Shown here piece by piece: positions 63,163-64,000 of a stretch of 64,000 bases of DNA; positions within the stretch are counted from its first letter, which is position 1, and each line of letters opens with the position of its first letter. The stretch lies in the NCBI GenBank assembly GCA_001931905.2, contig MSJI02000896.1:1-64000 (forward strand), read 5' to 3'. The DNA is from Cladosporium sp. IMV 00045 (lineage: Eukaryota > Ascomycota > Dothideomycetes > Cladosporiales > Cladosporiaceae). The notes under the pieces are model-generated. The model was not told the DNA's origin. It worked only from the letters and a program-made list of their open reading frames with translations, and searched no databases. The position numbers and the translations under genes are program-made.

Positions 63163-64000
63163 CTACGACCCGCCATCAAGATAGTACGACAGCGTGTAGT
63201 TGAGGAAAGTGCACTGTTCCAAATCGGGAAATTCGATCGTCTCCGACGGCCAGTCGAGATTCTTGGCCGGGCCTTTGCGGTTGCTGACGGGGTGCCATGG
63301 GCCGGTCTGGCGGATGGCTTCGATGACCTGCATTCATTTTGTCAGACATAGTTCATCTAAGCCATCTCAGCGCTCAGCTGGGATGGTACAAAACACAGGG
63401 AAGTGTCACCAGCTTACATTCGTGTACCCGCGCACTTGCAAATATCTCATGTCCGGGTTCGGATCGCCTCTACGCGCAAATGCCGCGAAGTACCCAGACA
63501 TCAGCTGCAGGGCACTCAAATCGCTCTCATCGCGCAGCGGCTGCTGGTTGCCATAAGTGAAACCCACATCCGCGCCGTGCAGGCGGAAGTAAGGCAGATT
63601 GGGGTTCCCGGCGGGAAATCCAGGCGTGACGGGACCGCTGGCCAGACCCGAGGCGCCGAGGTTGTTGGGGTCGTAGCCGGCGTAGGTGCGGTCGATGTTA
63701 TAGTAGTAGGCTTTCTGGAAAGCGCGCGAGGTGGCGCCCGCGTAGACGGTGGCTTCGTCGATGCAGCGAAAGGTCTTGTCCGTGGCGAGGCGTTGGCTGA
63801 TGTTGAAGGAGTCGAGAGTTAGGTTGCCTGTGTCATAGAAGGGAAAGAGGTTGCTGTCAATGACGAGTTGGGCGTATTCCGCTGATATGCCCAGGCTGGC
63901 TTGGATGCCTTCGGAGAGGGTTGTGATGTTGGCGGGTGGGAAGTTGGAGAAGGAGGCGCCGTCGTCGATGGTTGTGCCGAATATCACGGGCACGTGGGCG
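63163..64000 (-). CDS. Type-B carboxylesterase/lipase, C-terminal part (cut by right window edge)
   Basis: Minus-strand exons 64000-63418 (partial) and 63327-63163. The 90-bp intron (GTAAGC, CTGAC, ATGCAG) joins in phase: GYTN then VIEAIRQTGPWHP. Visible parts match the C-terminal half of the alpha/beta-hydrolase COesterase family. HVPVIFGTTIDDGASF contains the likely acid of the triad, LHGADVGFTYGN contains the catalytic His, and a final AFARRGDPNP block is typical of fungal secreted esterases. The nucleophile Ser, any signal peptide and the oxyanion-hole HGG lie beyond the right edge. NIT, NLT, NIS and NYT sites suggest N-glycosylation, so it is probably secreted. The last residues are LSYYLDGGS. 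Confidence 0.88.

Overview
This window is nuclear DNA of a filamentous ascomycete (Pezizomycotina). Genes are split by short introns (48-90 bp) with GT..AG ends and CTRAY branch sites, intergenic spaces are compact to moderate, and the products are fungal orthologues: the INO80 subunit Ies1, Bem3-type RhoGAP, mitochondrial uS13m, Coq10 and Utp13. The style suggests Dothideomycetes, but that is inference. No rRNA, tRNA, intact transposon or CRISPR array was recognised by eye.

Layout, left to right. A gene cut by the left edge (1-383, -). M16 metalloprotease (3452-6592, -), divergent from Ies1 (7710-10534, +). A 2.8 kb gap with a degenerate duplication. A small proline-rich peptide gene (13345-13793, +). 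uS13m (14550-15037, -), divergent from an ER cyclophilin with two possible C-termini (15328-16538, +). The Ded1 RNA helicase (17197-19230, +). A very large secreted or cell-surface repeat protein on the minus strand (21184-27669), whose frame is interrupted by one TGA at 26143-26145. Utp13 (28138-31085, -) and Rsa4 (31387-32931, +), which share a 301-bp promoter region. A repeat array (33062-34018). A C2H2 transcription factor (35268-37328, -). A divergent carrier-like membrane protein (41162-42772, -), divergent from Rrp9 (43188-44960, +). A Bax-inhibitor-1 family protein (45439-46373, +). Coq10 (46640-47335, -), divergent from a tRNA m3C methyltransferase (47627-48931, +). A PX-PH-RhoGAP protein (52279-56826, +). 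A small hydrophilic protein (57866-58281, -), divergent from an M1 aminopeptidase (58948-61857, +). A second repeat array (62236-63006). The 3' part of a type-B carboxylesterase cut by the right edge (63163-64000, -).

Several genes serve ribosome production and translation: Utp13 and Rrp9 (small-subunit processome / U3 snoRNP), Rsa4 (60S maturation), Ded1 (translation initiation), uS13m (mitoribosome) and Trm140-like (tRNA modification).

Three things stand out. First, ten copies of an undescribed (to me) ~70-bp element with inverted-repeat ends lie in two arrays 29 kb apart in opposite orientation. Each array sits between converging genes. Most copies carry branch-site/acceptor and donor-like motifs around a ~38-nt core. 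Second, the giant Kex2-site-rich protein has tandemly duplicated modules, and its internal TGA lies inside a module whose sister copy reads through the same position. Third, the cyclophilin gene can end either in an ER-retention-like RAEL or, through a 171-bp intron, in an in-frame transmembrane tail.
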